Below, piece by piece: positions 43,081 through 52,199 of a stretch of 64,000 nt of DNA. How positions within the stretch are numbered: the first letter of the stretch is position 1; each line of letters opens with the position of its first letter. The position numbers were made by a program, and so were the translations under genes. The stretch spans positions 124,001 to 188,000 of the forward strand of contig QQVD01000043.1 in NCBI GenBank assembly GCA_003388555.1, in the 5' to 3' direction. The notes below the pieces were generated by a model that was given only the letters and a program-made list of their open reading frames with translations, was not told where the DNA came from and did no database searches. The DNA is from Acidobacteriota bacterium (GTDB lineage: Bacteria; Acidobacteriota; Thermoanaerobaculia; Multivoradales; Multivoraceae).

Positions 43081-43815
43081 TCAGGGTCCGCCCGGCGCCA
43101 CGTCCTCCAGCACGATCCGCGCGTCGCCGAAGCGCAGCCTGGCCTGGATCGACTGCGCCCCCTTGCCGTCCTCCTGGCTCCACTGCCCGCGGGCGCCCAC
43201 CAGCGCCTTGCGGCGGCTGTGCACCCGGCCGTCGACGTGCACCGCGGCGTCGCCGAAGCGGGCCCGCGCATTGGCCAGAGCGACCTGGTCCCGCGACCCC
43301 TCGATTCTCAGGTCGCCCGCCATCATCCGCACCGTGAGGTCGCGGTCGCCGGCCTCGATGTCGACGTCGCCGGCGCCGATCTTCACGTCGAGCGGCGAGT
43401 CGCGCGGCACCACCACCGTGCCGGACACCTGGAGCCGGCTGAGCAGCTGCCTGCGCATGCCGGCCATGCGCAGCTCCAGCCCGTCGGTGGTGCGCCGCGG
43501 TTCGACCCGCAGCTTGCGCTTCGCCTCGCCGCACAGGGCTCGCCGCGCCGGCGGACACCGCACCTCGATCTCGGCGCGCAGCTCCGGGCTGTCGCCCGCC
43601 AGCACCTGCAGCTCGCCGGCGCCGAAGCGCAGCCGAACCGGCTCGCCAGGCTCGACCGCGGCGATGGCCGGGCCCTCGCCGACGACGAAGATCTCCTCGG
43701 AATAGCTCGCCAGGCGCTGGTCGGGGGGTTCGCCGGCGTCGAGCGTGTCAGGCATGACGAAGAGCGTGGCGAGGGCGAACGCCTGGGCCAGGGCGGCGGC
43801 TGGGAGCTTGGGCAT
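43081..43815 (-). CDS. Secreted DUF4097-like beta-repeat protein
   Basis: A 244-residue exported protein. ATG at 43815 is chosen because GAGGAGG lies 7 nt upstream; an in-frame ATG at 43830 has no such signal. After a signal peptide (about 1-25), short beta-strand repeats such as PLDVKIGAGDVDIEAGDRDLTVRMMAGDLRIEG recall the DUF4097/adhesin-like beta-helix domains of putative surface proteins. No catalytic residues are evident. The mature N-terminus contains two cysteines (CPPARRALC) likely to form a disulfide. It ends 21 bp from the terminator of the TonB receptor and is divergent from the transporter. Confidence 0.75.
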   Translation of the reverse strand: MPKLPAAALAQAFALATLFVMPDTLDAGEPPDQRLASYSEEIFVVGEGPAIAAVEPGEPVRLRFGAGELQVLAGDSPELRAEIEVRCPPARRALCGEAKRKLRVEPRRTTDGLELRMAGMRRQLLSRLQVSGTVVVPRDSPLDVKIGAGDVDIEAGDRDLTVRMMAGDLRIEGSRDQVALANARARFGDAAVHVDGRVHSRRKALVGARGQWSQEDGKGAQSIQARLRFGDARIVLEDVAPGGP

Positions 43816-43987
43816 CGATGGCCTCCTCATCGTGATTCTCGGCTTCACCCTGTGCAGACGCGCGAGCGGGCGAACGGTTTCGTCGCCCGCCATCTACGGT
43901 GGTGCGCCGGGAGTCGGTCGGTCAGAATGCGGCCTCTCCCGGGGCGCCGTCCGTGACGCGCCCGACGCGCGCCCCTTGGTACTCCCG

Positions 43988-45772
43988 ATGACGCTCGAAA
44001 TCGCATTCGTCCTGGTCCTGATCGCGGGCGCGCTGTACTCGTTCGCGCGCGAGCTGCTGCCGATCGAGGTCACCGCGATGGCCCTGCTCGCCATGCTGAT
44101 GATCAGCGACCTGGTGACCACGGAGGAGGCGATCGCCGGCCTGAGCAACAAGGCCGTCGTCGCGGTGGGTGCGATGCTCATCCTCAGCCACGCGCTGGTG
44201 AAGACCGGCATGTTGGAGCAGCTCGCGGATCTGCTCAGCCGGCGCGGCGCCAACTGGACGACGATGCTGCTGATGCTCACCGTCGCGGCGCTGCTCTCCG
44301 GGTTCCTCAACAACACCGCGGTGGTGGCGATCTTCGTGCCGCTGGCCATCGACCTCTGCCGACGTGCCGAGATCAGTCCCACCCGGGTGCTGCTGCCGCT
44401 CTCCTACGTGGCGATCGTCGGCGGCACGCTGACCCTGATCGGCACCTCCACCAACCTACTGGTCAGCTCGATGTCGGAGGCCGCCGGCCATGGGGCGCTC
44501 GGCATGTTCGAGTTCACCCGCCTCGGCGGCATCTTCCTGATCATCGGCCTCGTCTACGTCGCGCTGATGGCGAGACGCGTGCTGCCGGCGCGTCAGACGC
44601 CCCGGTCGCTGGCGTCCCGCTTCGGCCTCGGCGCCTACCTGGCGGAGCTGCGGGTCGACGAGAACTCGATCCTGGCGGGTCAGACTCCGCGCGAGGCGGC
44701 GATCGCGCGTCGCTACGACGTCACCGTGCTGAGCATCTACCGCGGCGACGAGCCGTTGCCGAGCGAGGTCGCCAACACCGCCCTGGCACCGGGAGACCGG
44801 GTCCTCGTGCGTGGCGCCAGCGAGGACCTCATACGCCTCGAGCGCGAGCTGCGGGTGACGCTCTTCATCGAGGTGGAGCCGAGAGAGGAGGAGCTGGCCA
44901 AGGAGGGGCACCTCATCTCGGAGGTGATCCTGGCGCCCGAGAGCTCGCTGGTCGGCAAGACGATCCAGGAGGCGGACTTCCGCGGCACCTTCGGCATGCA
45001 GGTGCTGGCGATCCAGAGCGGCGGCGAGACCCTCTACCAGGACCTGTCGCAGGTCAAGCTGCAGCCGACCTCGAGCCTGCTGGTGTTCGGCAGCGAGGAG
45101 AGGCTCGAGCATCTGCGTGACCACGAGGACCTCTGGGTGGTCTCGCAGCTCGACCAGCGCCGCCGCCGCGAGCGCTGGTGGTGGCTGGTGCTGCTGCTCT
45201 ACCCGGCAGTGATCGCCCTCGCCGCCCTCGGCGTCGTCGACATCGTCAAGGGGGCGGTGATCGCCACCATCGCGCTGCTCGCGTCACGGGCGCTGAAGCC
45301 GGCGGAGGCCTACCACGCCATCAACTGGTCGGTGCTCTTCCTCATCGCCGCCTTCGTGCCGCTGGGCAGCGCCATGGTGTCGACGGGCGCCGACGAGCTG
45401 CTCGCCTCGCTGTTGATCTCCTCGGCCTCGCTCTTCCCACCCGAGATCACCGCCAACGCGGTGCTGGCGCTGCTCTATCTGTCGACCATGCTGCTGACCC
45501 AGCTGGTGTCGAACAATGCCGCGGCGGTGATCGTCGTGCCGATCGCGATCAGTCTGGCGAACACGCTGGGCGTCGACTCACGGCCCTTCCTGATCGCGGT
45601 CTGCTTCGCCGCGTCGACCGAGTTCATGACCCCCTACGGCTACCAGACGAACCTCATCGTCTTCTCGCCCGGCAAGTACCGCTTCACCGACTACATCCGC
45701 TTCGGCACGCCGCTCAACCTCACCTTCTGGATCCTCGGCTCGCTCTTGATCCCGCTCTTCTGGAGGTTCTGA
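43988..45772 (+). CDS. SLC13-family transporter with two TrkA-C (RCK_C) domains
   Basis: A 594-residue membrane protein of the DASS/SLC13-like group, which imports anions such as sulfate or dicarboxylates with Na+. The N-terminal half has about six TM helices and the first SNT-type signature (GFLNNTAVVAIFVPL, GTLTLIGTSTNLLVSS). Two cytoplasmic TrkA-C domains (about 205-290 and 300-375) sit in the middle, and the second half of the transporter follows with LVSNNAAAVIVVPIA and TPYGYQTNLIV. ATG at 43988 has a weak Shine-Dalgarno sequence; the open frame from 43745 is antisense to the neighbouring gene. Substrate unknown. Confidence 0.88.
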   Translation: MTLEIAFVLVLIAGALYSFARELLPIEVTAMALLAMLMISDLVTTEEAIAGLSNKAVVAVGAMLILSHALVKTGMLEQLADLLSRRGANWTTMLLMLTVAALLSGFLNNTAVVAIFVPLAIDLCRRAEISPTRVLLPLSYVAIVGGTLTLIGTSTNLLVSSMSEAAGHGALGMFEFTRLGGIFLIIGLVYVALMARRVLPARQTPRSLASRFGLGAYLAELRVDENSILAGQTPREAAIARRYDVTVLSIYRGDEPLPSEVANTALAPGDRVLVRGASEDLIRLERELRVTLFIEVEPREEELAKEGHLISEVILAPESSLVGKTIQEADFRGTFGMQVLAIQSGGETLYQDLSQVKLQPTSSLLVFGSEERLEHLRDHEDLWVVSQLDQRRRRERWWWLVLLLYPAVIALAALGVVDIVKGAVIATIALLASRALKPAEAYHAINWSVLFLIAAFVPLGSAMVSTGADELLASLLISSASLFPPEITANAVLALLYLSTMLLTQLVSNNAAAVIVVPIAISLANTLGVDSRPFLIAVCFAASTEFMTPYGYQTNLIVFSPGKYRFTDYIRFGTPLNLTFWILGSLLIPLFWRF

Positions 45773-45803
45773 GCCGTCAGCTCCGACGGACGGGTGCCGC
45801 GGC

Positions 45804-45983
45804 TCAGCCCATGAAGAAGCCCTTGCGATGGGACACGCCGACGATCGCTCGGCAGGCAGAGCAGAAGTAGAGGTAGCGTTTCCCGAGCGCCCCGCGCAGC
45901 TCGCGGAAGAAGAGCCGCTTCTGCTCGGTCCTGCAGTGTGGGCACAGTGGGTCCAGGTCGTCCCTGCGATCCAGCTCGATCAT
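45804..45983 (-). CDS. Small zinc-ribbon protein
   Basis: A 59-residue protein with two CxxC pairs, CPHC near residues 15-18 and CSAC near 42-45, the spacing of a rubredoxin-knuckle zinc ribbon; rich in basic residues in between. ATG at 45983 has a very strong AAGGAGGAGG, which decides the start against the long upstream open frame (to 46889). It is convergent with the transporter; an imperfect hairpin (TGAGCCG at 45770-45776 with CGGCTCA at 45800-45806) joins the two stop codons. A nucleic-acid or protein-binding role is possible but not shown. Confidence 0.75.
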   Translation of the reverse strand: MIELDRRDDLDPLCPHCRTEQKRLFFRELRGALGKRYLYFCSACRAIVGVSHRKGFFMG

Positions 45984-46199
45984 CGTCCTCCTCCTTCCGA
46001 GGCGTGGCGTCCGTGTCGTTCCTACGGCGCCGAGGGCGATTCGATTCCGGCCGGGTTCCGGTGCCCGGAGGCTCCCCTGAGGACTCCCTGAGGACTCTCC
46101 GAGGCCGCCTTCACTACCTTGGTCCGCAGAGGAGGACCGCCGTGATGCGGCGAGTGTCTCGCCGACGGCCTTCTCGGAACCGGAACGGAGGAGTGGATC

Positions 46200-46913
46200 A
46201 TGGAGTTTCGCAACAGGACCTCGGGCGGCGACCTCGGAGCGCCGACAGTGCGGCGGCGTGGGCCCGTTTGGCTGAGAGCGTCGGTGGCGACGGTGCTGCT
46301 CGCCGGCAGCGCCGTCACGGCCTGGGCTGGGCCCCAGGCAGCGCCGCAGAGCCTGCGCGTCGCACCGCACGGACCGTGCAAGATCGCGGGCAGCTGGTTG
46401 GCCACCTCGCCGGCCTTCCTGCCGGAGCTGGGAGACCAGACGCTGCTCGCGATCGCGACGATCACGCCGATCGATCCCACCTGTCGGCGTTTCGCCTTCG
46501 AGCTGGTGCCGGTGAACCCGGAGCTCTCCTTCGCCGGCATCTTCCCCGAGGCCACCGTGCCGCCGGGCCTTTTCGGTACCTTGGTCCGCGAAGCCGGCGG
46601 CTACCGCCTCTTCGCGACCGCGCCGAGTCCGGAACCGCCGCCGCCGGGGCTGCCCATCCGCGGCAGGGTGCTCTACTTCTGGACCTACGACGCGACGATC
46701 GACTGCGCCGATGCGAGCTGCGAGACCTTCGACTTGCTCGGAGTCGTCTCCCTGTTCAGCAGCATCGACGATCCGGAGCGGGAGGTTCCCGAGCTGGGCC
46801 TCTTCGGCGTCCCGGATCAGGATCGCGATGACGACGGCTTCGCCGACGACGGCGAAGTGCCGCTCCTGCAGGCGCCCTTCCCCTTCCACGGCCGCCGCAT
46901 CGGCGCGCGCTAG
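46200..46913 (+). CDS. Secreted hypothetical protein with EF-hand-like tail
   Basis: A 237-residue exported protein; a twin-Arg-like basic stretch (VRRRGPVWLR) precedes the hydrophobic core of the signal peptide (about 24-43). The mature domain is beta-rich with four cysteines (PHGPCKIAGSW, DPTCRRF, DCADASC) and no family that I recognise. Near the C-terminus DQDRDDDGFADDGE is an EF-hand-type calcium loop. ATG at 46200 follows GGAGGAGT. It is convergent with the regulator gene (6-bp gap), and CTCACAGTGTGAG at 46919-46931 is a near-palindrome at the junction. Confidence 0.72.
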   Translation: MEFRNRTSGGDLGAPTVRRRGPVWLRASVATVLLAGSAVTAWAGPQAAPQSLRVAPHGPCKIAGSWLATSPAFLPELGDQTLLAIATITPIDPTCRRFAFELVPVNPELSFAGIFPEATVPPGLFGTLVREAGGYRLFATAPSPEPPPPGLPIRGRVLYFWTYDATIDCADASCETFDLLGVVSLFSSIDDPEREVPELGLFGVPDQDRDDDGFADDGEVPLLQAPFPFHGRRIGAR

Positions 46914-46919
46914 CTGTCC

Positions 46920-48662
46920 TCACAGTGTGAGACCGAGGTCGGCGAACAGCTGGAGGTAGCGTTCTTCGCCGCGCAGGGTAGCCCACCGGGGATGCAACCT
47001 GAGCACCTCGAGGAGGCGCAGATCGTGGGTACGGCCGGCCCGTTCCAGCCAGTCGAGGGCCGCGGCCGGTCGCCCACACAGGGCCTGGAGGCGGGCGATC
47101 TCGATCGGCTGCACGTAGCGGCGCTCGGACTCGGTCACGAGATGATCGGCCAGGCGCTCGAGGACGACCCGCGCTGCGGCCCCGGAAGCGGGCTCTGCCG
47201 GATCGTGCGGCAGCAGCCGGGCCGCCACAGGATCACGCATCCACCAGGCGCGCTCGTGCGCCAGCGCCTCCGCGATCCGGCCCCCGTGCCAGGCGAGGTC
47301 GGCCAGCAGTTGATGGGTCGGCTGGTGCTCCGGATCGATCTCGAGGGTCGCCTGCAGGACCGCCGCCGTCGGCTCCTCGAGGCCGGGCCGGCTCGACAGA
47401 GCGAGCGCGTGGGCCAGCCCGGCCGCCGGGTTCAGCGGATCGATGCGCCGGAAACGGTCGCTCCACATCAACGCCTGGCGCTGTCTGCCGAGGATCATCT
47501 GATGCAGGACGCGGATCAAGAGGGCGTGACTGGAGCTCGGGTTGAGCTCGAGTGCGCGGTCGAGCGACTTCGCCGCGGCGACGTAGTCCCGGTGCACGAA
47601 CAGATGCTGCACGGCCTGGATCGAGTGCGCCTCGGCAGACCCGGGATCGACGAGCAGGGCCTGTGAGATGGCACTGTCGATGCCTTCTCGGACCTCGGCG
47701 AACGGGACCTGTCCCCAGTAGGCCATCGCCCCTCGCACGTCGGCTATCCCGGCGTGTGCGTCGCCGAAGCTCGGCTCGATGCGCACCGCGGCCTCGAAGT
47801 GGCCGAGCGCCTGCTCGATGTGCGGCGGGCCCAGCTTGTAGAAGTGGAATCGCCCGCGCAGGAAGTGGTCGAGTGCTTCGGCCGACACCGCCGGGCCGCC
47901 CGTGTCGGCCCGGATCCGCTCGTCGTCCGGCGAGGACCGGCGGGCGATCTCGTCCGAGATCGCCGCGGCGAGTTCCCTCTGCAGCCCGAAGGTGTCTTCC
48001 AGCGGCCGCTCGAAGCCCTGCGACCAGAGCATTCGATCGGCCGGGCCGTCGAGCAGCCGCACCGAGATGCGAACCGCTTCGGAGCTGCGTAGGACGCTGC
48101 CTTCGACGACCCAGTCGACGGCGAGGTCGCGGGCCACCTCGGGCAGCGTCGCCTTCCGATCGCGCAGCACCATGACCGAGCGCAGAGACACGACCTCGAG
48201 CTCTGGGCAACGCCCGAGCGCCTCGATCAGCGCATCGGTCATGCCGTAGGCGAACACCTCCTCGCCTGGTGCGCTGTCGGCGTCCGGGCCGCGGTTCACC
48301 GGGCCGAGGTCCCCTGACGCGAGAGGCAGCACGGCGAGTCGGCGGCGACGCGACACCGGCGCGATGAGCCGATACCCGCGGCGCGGCACGGTCTGGATGT
48401 AGCGCGGTCGCCGCGCGTCGTCGCCGAGGCTGCGGCGTAGGGCCGCCACCGCTGTATGAAGAGCTCCCTCGCTGACGAAGGCGCCTTCCCAGACGTGGCG
48501 GACCAGGTCGCGCTGGCTCACCACCTGCTCCTGGTGCCGGGCCAGGAAGACCAGCAGATCCATGACCCTCGGCTCGAGCCGTTCACGAACCCCGGGACGC
48601 TCGAGGCGGCCCTCGTCCGGGAACACCCGCCAGGCACCGATCTGGAGCTCGCGCTCGTGCAT
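46920..48662 (-). CDS. Winged-helix regulator with TolB-like and TPR domains
   Basis: A 580-residue regulator of the CadC/OmpR-wHTH type. The N-terminal trans_reg_C domain (about 8-103) shows RLEPRVMDLLVFLARH, VSQRDLVRHVW and PRYIQTVPRRGYRLI. Then RRRRLAVLPLASGD starts a TolB-N-like domain (about 110-230) and TPR helices follow (about 260-560). Unlike CadC there is no obvious membrane helix between the wHTH and the sensor part, so it seems soluble. This architecture is common in Acidobacteriota and often regulates nearby genes; the divergent amidohydrolase is the obvious candidate target (142 bp between starts). ATG at 48662 follows AGGGAGA. Confidence 0.85.
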   Translation of the reverse strand: MHERELQIGAWRVFPDEGRLERPGVRERLEPRVMDLLVFLARHQEQVVSQRDLVRHVWEGAFVSEGALHTAVAALRRSLGDDARRPRYIQTVPRRGYRLIAPVSRRRRLAVLPLASGDLGPVNRGPDADSAPGEEVFAYGMTDALIEALGRCPELEVVSLRSVMVLRDRKATLPEVARDLAVDWVVEGSVLRSSEAVRISVRLLDGPADRMLWSQGFERPLEDTFGLQRELAAAISDEIARRSSPDDERIRADTGGPAVSAEALDHFLRGRFHFYKLGPPHIEQALGHFEAAVRIEPSFGDAHAGIADVRGAMAYWGQVPFAEVREGIDSAISQALLVDPGSAEAHSIQAVQHLFVHRDYVAAAKSLDRALELNPSSSHALLIRVLHQMILGRQRQALMWSDRFRRIDPLNPAAGLAHALALSSRPGLEEPTAAVLQATLEIDPEHQPTHQLLADLAWHGGRIAEALAHERAWWMRDPVAARLLPHDPAEPASGAAARVVLERLADHLVTESERRYVQPIEIARLQALCGRPAAALDWLERAGRTHDLRLLEVLRLHPRWATLRGEERYLQLFADLGLTL

Positions 48663-48804
48663 TCTCCCTGCTCACCCGTTTCGGGCGACGGTCGGGTCGC
48701 CGCCGGATCCAGATCGTAGCGTCCGGGCGGGTCGAGGCACTCGGCCGGCAAGGGTCGGCTACTCTTCGCTGGCGAGAACGACCCGATCGACAGGAGGGCC
48801 ATAG

Positions 48805-50205
48805 GTGCACTACCCGAGTGTGAGCAGTCAACGCACCAGCGTCCGTCCAGTGGCCGCGTCCGTGCTGCTGTCCTGGGCCTGCATCCTGGCGCCGAGCAGC
48901 GCGACGGCGGCGGCTGCGACCGCCGTCGAGGCCGCGGCTCCGGACGACGAGGCGCGCTGGGTCGAGGTGCGCTGCGGCATCGTGCTCGATGTCGAGCAGC
49001 GGCGGGCACTGCGCGAGCAGAGGATCCTGATCGAAGGCGCCTGGATCCGGGCGATCGGAGGCGAGGTCGACGCTCCGCCGGACGTCGAACTGCAGACGAT
49101 CGATCTCTCGGATCACGTCTGCATGCCCGGCCTGATGGACGCCCACGTGCACCTGTTCATCGATCTCGTCGGCCGCACCCTCGACGAGGCGGCGCCGACC
49201 CAGTCGAGCGCCTACAACGCTCTGATGGGCCTGCGCAACGCGCAGACGCTGCTGCGCCTCGGCTTCACCACCATCAGGGTGCCGGGCGACATGGACTACC
49301 ACTACGCCGGCATCGAGCTGCGCGACGCGATCGCGCGCGGCGAGTTCCGCGGCCCGCGAATGTTCGTCGCGCCCCACGCCATCTCGCCCTTCGGCGGCCA
49401 TGGCGATTTCAACTCCTACGCGCCGGATCTGCCACACCTGGTGCAGGGCCCGATGATCGCCGACGGGGTCGACGCGGTGCGGCGGGCGGTGCGCCGCGAG
49501 ATCAAGTACGGTGCCGACTGGATCAAGGTGATGGCGAGCGGCGGCGTCATGTCGCAGCACGACGACCCGGAGGTCGCCGCCTACAGCGCCGAGGAGTTCC
49601 GGGCCTTCGTCGAGGAGGCGCATCGGCACCGCAAGAAGATCACCGCCCACGCCCACGGCGACGCCGGCATCCGCGCTGCGGTCGAGGCGGGCTTCGATTC
49701 GATCGAGCACGCGACCCTCATGGAGCCCGAGACCGCCCGGCTGATGGCCGAGCGCGGCACCTTCTACGTGCCGACGGTGTACGTCGTCGACTGGATCCTC
49801 GAGCGCGGCGCCTCGGGAGGCATCTCGGCGAACAACCTCGAGAAGGCCGAGCTGGTCTCGAAGCGCCACGGCGAGTCGGTGGCCCTGGCCACCGAGGCCG
49901 GGGTCAGGCTGGTCATCGGCTCGGATCCGATCTTCCCTATGGAGGAGGCGATCCGCGAGTTCACTGCGCTGGCCAAGCGGGTGCGGGACAACTGGACGGT
50001 GCTGCGCGCCGGGACCCTGCATGCGGCCGAGATGCTCGGCATCGACGACGAGCTCGGCAGCCTCGCGGTCGGCAAGCGGGCCGACCTGGTGGCGACGCCG
50101 CGCAGCCCGATCGAGCAGATGATGAACATCGAGCAGGTCGACTTCGTGATGCAGGACGGACTCGTGGTGCACGACGGGCGCGATGGAGAGCGAGCGTCGC
50201 CCTGA
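48805..50205 (+). CDS. Secreted amidohydrolase (M38/imidazolonepropionase-like)
   Basis: A 466-residue metal-dependent hydrolase. GTG at 48805 follows AGGAGG at 7 nt, and residues 11-40 form a signal peptide. The metal-binding HVH (H114, H116) is in MDAHVHLF, the bridging lysine near 241 in DWIKVMASGG, further histidines in TAHAHGD and SIEHATLM, and the catalytic Asp near 374 in IGSDPIFP. It is closest in pattern to the Xaa-Pro/Xaa-Arg dipeptidase and imidazolonepropionase-like group, often exported in Acidobacteriota. The likely substrate is a dipeptide or cyclic amide; not resolved. Confidence 0.88.
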   Translation: MHYPSVSSQRTSVRPVAASVLLSWACILAPSSATAAAATAVEAAAPDDEARWVEVRCGIVLDVEQRRALREQRILIEGAWIRAIGGEVDAPPDVELQTIDLSDHVCMPGLMDAHVHLFIDLVGRTLDEAAPTQSSAYNALMGLRNAQTLLRLGFTTIRVPGDMDYHYAGIELRDAIARGEFRGPRMFVAPHAISPFGGHGDFNSYAPDLPHLVQGPMIADGVDAVRRAVRREIKYGADWIKVMASGGVMSQHDDPEVAAYSAEEFRAFVEEAHRHRKKITAHAHGDAGIRAAVEAGFDSIEHATLMEPETARLMAERGTFYVPTVYVVDWILERGASGGISANNLEKAELVSKRHGESVALATEAGVRLVIGSDPIFPMEEAIREFTALAKRVRDNWTVLRAGTLHAAEMLGIDDELGSLAVGKRADLVATPRSPIEQMMNIEQVDFVMQDGLVVHDGRDGERASP

Positions 50206-50215
50206 CCGCTGGCTG

Positions 50216-51097
50216 TCAGCTCGAGCCGGTCGACAGATCGACGACCCAGGCACCGTCGCACGTCGCCTCGACGATCTCGCGCACCAGGTTGACCCACCCG
50301 ACACAGCCCTCCAACACGGCGCTGTCGGCGGTCGCGACGAGGCCGCCGCAGGCGACCAGGGCGCCGTCCGGGTCGTCGTCGAGCTCGGCGGTCCAAGGCC
50401 AGCCGTTGTCGCGCGCCAGCTCCAGGGCGAGGCCACGCAGGCGGCCGCTGTTCGAGATCGGTCGGTCGAAGAGCCAGCGCACCCGTTCGACGCGCTGCGT
50501 CGCGAGGAACCGCCCGATGGTCACCAGCGCCGGTCGGGTCACCGCCAGCTGCCGGTAGTGGCGTGACAGCGCCGAGAGATCGCGCAGCACGCCGTCGCGG
50601 CCGAGCAGCAGCACCCCGCCGGAGATCGCGGTCTCCACGGTGAGCAGCACGTTGTAGCCGTCGATCCAGAGCTCGCGGCCGCGCAGCTCGGCGGCGGGGA
50701 GGTGTTTCGCGGTGCGGCGCGAGACCGCCTCCTCCGAAGCGGCGCAGCGACCGATCGCGCGTCGCTGCCGATCGATCAGCTGGTGACGGTCGCCGACCAG
50801 CTTGAGTGCCGCCTTGGGCGCGTAGCCTCGGCCGAGCAGCCAGGACAGCTCCTGCGTCGCGATTGCGAGCCGCGGAACGGAGTCTTCGCAGAAGCAGCGT
50901 TCATCCTTGGGGTGCGCGCCGCGCCGTGTCTGTGCTGCGATCGTTCCTCCCCCGATGACCGGAAGCCGTTCCGAGCTGGCGCCGAGTCTTGCACGGCCCT
51001 CCCGCCGACCGTGTTCCGGTGGGCTCTCAGGCCAGCATGGCGACCCTGGCCAGCAGTCGGCGTCGGATCGGCGGGATGCGGATCGCAGCGTCCACAA
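50216..51097 (-). CDS. DUF434 domain-containing protein
   Basis: A protein of roughly 240-293 residues with the DUF434 block (RRGAHPKDERCFCEDSVPRL, YAPKAALKLVGDRHQL) followed by the associated DUF5616-like region (LWIDGYNVLLTVE, GGVLLLGRDGVLRD). Function unknown; the second region looks like a PIN/nuclease-like fold with conserved Asp residues, which is an inference. The only ATG/GTG/TTG in frame upstream of the domain is TTG at 51097, inside the monooxygenase gene and without a ribosome-binding site. A GGGGGAGG lies just before an in-frame ATC at 50941, so an unusual ATC start is a real alternative. It is the last gene of the peroxiredoxin/monooxygenase run. Confidence 0.75.
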   Translation of the reverse strand: MWTLRSASRRSDADCWPGSPCWPESPPEHGRREGRARLGASSERLPVIGGGTIAAQTRRGAHPKDERCFCEDSVPRLAIATQELSWLLGRGYAPKAALKLVGDRHQLIDRQRRAIGRCAASEEAVSRRTAKHLPAAELRGRELWIDGYNVLLTVETAISGGVLLLGRDGVLRDLSALSRHYRQLAVTRPALVTIGRFLATQRVERVRWLFDRPISNSGRLRGLALELARDNGWPWTAELDDDPDGALVACGGLVATADSAVLEGCVGWVNLVREIVEATCDGAWVVDLSTGSS

Positions 51098-52181
51098 GCT
51101 GGAGCGACGGGCGCACCAGGCGGCCGCGGCTGCCGAGCAGGAGTCGCGTCGCCAGGGTGGTGAAGCGGTTCACGCTCCTTCGCACCTGACGCCGGCGCTG
51201 GCGGGCGAACGCCGCCAGCGGCTCCACTACGTCGCGATCGAGCGCGACGCAGAGCGGATCGAGGAGTTGCGCCGCGTCCTGGATGCCGGCGTTCATCCCC
51301 TGACCGCCGACCGGGCTGTTGAGGTGCGCCGCGTCGCCGGCGAGCACGACCCGCCGGTCGTGGAAGACGGTGCTGATGCGGTCGTGCAGGCTGAACTCGC
51401 TGCGCCAGACCGGCTGCCAGGGTCGGCCTCCCAGGAGCCGCAGGGCGGCCTCTTCGATGCGCTGTTCGAGACCGACTCCAGGCTCGCTCAACCGCGGCAG
51501 GATCAGCCGCCACAGTCGCTCCGCGATCCGGATGGCGATGGCGAGGCGCGGCTGCGTGGTCAGCCGGGGCGAGGTGGGGTCGCCGGCGGTGTCGTCGAGG
51601 CGCAGGTCGGCGAGCGCCACCCGTTGCGGGAAGGTGCGGCCTTCGAGGTCGGCCCCGATGGCCTCGCGCACGAAGCTGTGGGCGCCGTCACAGCCGACGA
51701 CGAACCGCGCTCGCAGCCTGGCGACTCGATCCGCTGCCGCGAGGTCGAGCTCGACGGCGGACTCCTGCTGCGACAGGCCGATGACTTCGGTGGAGAAGCG
51801 GACCTCGGCGGTCGGCTGGTCACGCAGCGCCGCGAGGAGCAGCTGCTCGGTGCGCGACTGCGGCAGCACCAGCAGGCGGGGATGACGGGTGCGGTCGCGC
51901 AGCTCTTCGAGCGGCAGGCGGAGCAGCGGCGCACCCCGGTCGACGTCGTGCAGCACCAGTCTCGGAAGCTGGATGCCCTCGGCGAGGAAGCGCTCGACGA
52001 CTCCGAGATCCTCGAGCACCTCCTGAGTGCGCGGCCAGATCGCCGGGGCGCGCGAGTGCTCTGCCGTGTCCGATTCGCGCTCGAGCACCACGACCCGTCT
52101 GCCGCGCCGAGCGAGCCCGAGGGCCACCGCGAGCCCGACCGGGCCGGCGCCGACGACAGCGATCTCGTGCGACGGAGTCAG
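51027..52181 (-). CDS. FAD-dependent monooxygenase (PHBH fold)
   Basis: About 384 residues. The dinucleotide-binding motif IAVVGAGPVGLAVALGLARRG, the second FAD motif RFVVGCDGAHSFVREA and the third, VVLAGDAAHLNSPVGGQGMN, are all present, as in aromatic-ring hydroxylases of the p-hydroxybenzoate hydroxylase group. The first motif lies upstream of the first GTG (52127), so that start would truncate the FAD site. No ATG, GTG or TTG exists between the in-frame stop at 52200-52202 and the motif; CTG at 52181 gives a sensible N-terminus (TPSHEIAVVGAG) and is chosen. It follows the peroxiredoxin gene by 18 nt. Substrate unknown. Confidence 0.8.
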   Translation of the reverse strand: MTPSHEIAVVGAGPVGLAVALGLARRGRRVVVLERESDTAEHSRAPAIWPRTQEVLEDLGVVERFLAEGIQLPRLVLHDVDRGAPLLRLPLEELRDRTRHPRLLVLPQSRTEQLLLAALRDQPTAEVRFSTEVIGLSQQESAVELDLAAADRVARLRARFVVGCDGAHSFVREAIGADLEGRTFPQRVALADLRLDDTAGDPTSPRLTTQPRLAIAIRIAERLWRLILPRLSEPGVGLEQRIEEAALRLLGGRPWQPVWRSEFSLHDRISTVFHDRRVVLAGDAAHLNSPVGGQGMNAGIQDAAQLLDPLCVALDRDVVEPLAAFARQRRRQVRRSVNRFTTLATRLLLGSRGRLVRPSLQLVDAAIRIPPIRRRLLARVAMLA

Positions 52182-52199
52182 GACGTGGCCGCCTCGTCG

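Noticed and set aside
45770-45806. Hairpin joining the stop codons of the transporter and the zinc-ribbon gene
   Set aside because: A 7-bp outer stem with a large loop and a competing inner 5-bp stem, no T-tract; too weak to call as a terminator.
46070-46106. Short tandem CTGAGGACTC-like repeats upstream of the secreted protein gene
   Set aside because: Only two and a half imperfect copies; no clear regulatory pattern.
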